From assembly GCA_900128565.1 (NCBI GenBank), contig LT636134.1:1-14706 (forward strand): a stretch of DNA of 14,706 nucleotides, in the 5' to 3' direction. Source of the DNA: Stramenopiles sp. TOSAG23-6. Its lineage: Eukaryota; Sar. The position numbers and the translations under genes are program-made. The notes below the pieces were generated by a model. It searched no databases, had not been told where the DNA came from, and was given only the letters and a program-made list of their open reading frames with translations. Positions 14,652 through 14,706 of the stretch are shown here, in pieces; position 1 is the stretch's first letter, and every line of letters starts with the position of its first letter.

Positions 14652-14706
14652 ATGTATTTTGGAAAAATATTTAAAAAAAAATCTAAAAAAAATTGTTAGG
14701 TACAAA
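14652..14706 (-). mobile_element. Introner-like intron in phosphatase gene (3' part only)
   Basis: Minus strand: the box TTTGTACCTAAC, T-rich sequence, then CCAAAATACAT directly before exon AGTATGGGA; CTAAC is 43 nt from that end. The last 20 bases match the COPB2 intron 2 end almost exactly. Here an AG happens to follow (ACATAG), so a conventional acceptor two bases later is also possible if the upstream exon is phase 2. The 5' end is outside the window. Confidence 0.82.

Noticed and set aside
1-14706. tRNA, rRNA, CRISPR or bacterial-type operon signals
   Set aside because: I looked for tRNA T-loop motifs, spaced direct repeats and Shine-Dalgarno spacing and found none that hold up.

Overview
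The window is AT-rich nuclear DNA from a eukaryote, most likely a protist. It carries conserved eukaryotic housekeeping genes: COPI beta-prime, TIM22, ataxin-3, a three-repeat MYB, a NIPA-type transporter, cytochrome b561, a purple-acid-phosphatase-like enzyme and the end of a PUM3/PUF6 gene. The genes are compact and alternate between strands. AATAAA-type signals follow several stop codons, and there are scraps of TTAGGG-type telomeric repeat. I cannot fix the lineage from sequence alone. A SAR-type protist is a guess, based on the Josephin-UBX layout and the introner-like introns.

Layout, left to right: the 3' end of a PUM3/PUF6 gene (+); a small coiled-coil gene, possibly MED30 (-); an R1R2R3 MYB gene (+); a four-helix membrane protein (-); a NIPA-like transporter (+); a two-helix membrane protein (-); COPB2 (+); TIM22 (-); ataxin-3 with Josephin, UIM and UBX-like parts (+); a degenerate EF-hand protein (-); a doubtful 46-residue ORF (+); a cytochrome b561 (+); and the last exon of a metallophosphatase (-). 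Neighbours are mostly convergent or divergent, and nothing suggests an operon or a shared pathway.

The notable system is a family of related introns, about 98-114 nt long: one in MYB, one in NIPA, two in COPB2 and one at the right edge in the phosphatase. The three internal copies in MYB and COPB2 begin GTAYGT, share an inner box ending TACCTAAC (a branch-point-like CTAAC) and end AATACAT. The phosphatase copy shares the box and the 3' end. The NIPA copy is divergent, beginning GTTTGT and ending ACTACAT. Protein homology places the 3' exon boundary directly after ACAT, so at least the COPB2 copies do not end in AG. Two copies contain no AG dinucleotide at all. Ends are partly complementary, exon junctions carry a duplicated AT or CATGT, and an inverted stray copy of the box lies between genes. 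This looks like an introner (intron-generating transposable element) family using a non-canonical 3' splice site. Two short GT-AG introns (46 and 31 nt) may also exist, which would mean two intron classes in one genome.

Other oddities are telomere-like CCCTAA repeats inside two coding regions, a six-unit tandem array of AATAAA at one stop codon, and a 12-nt tandem repeat coding SKNV in the MYB protein. Single N bases occur at three places (5482, 6276, 7791).
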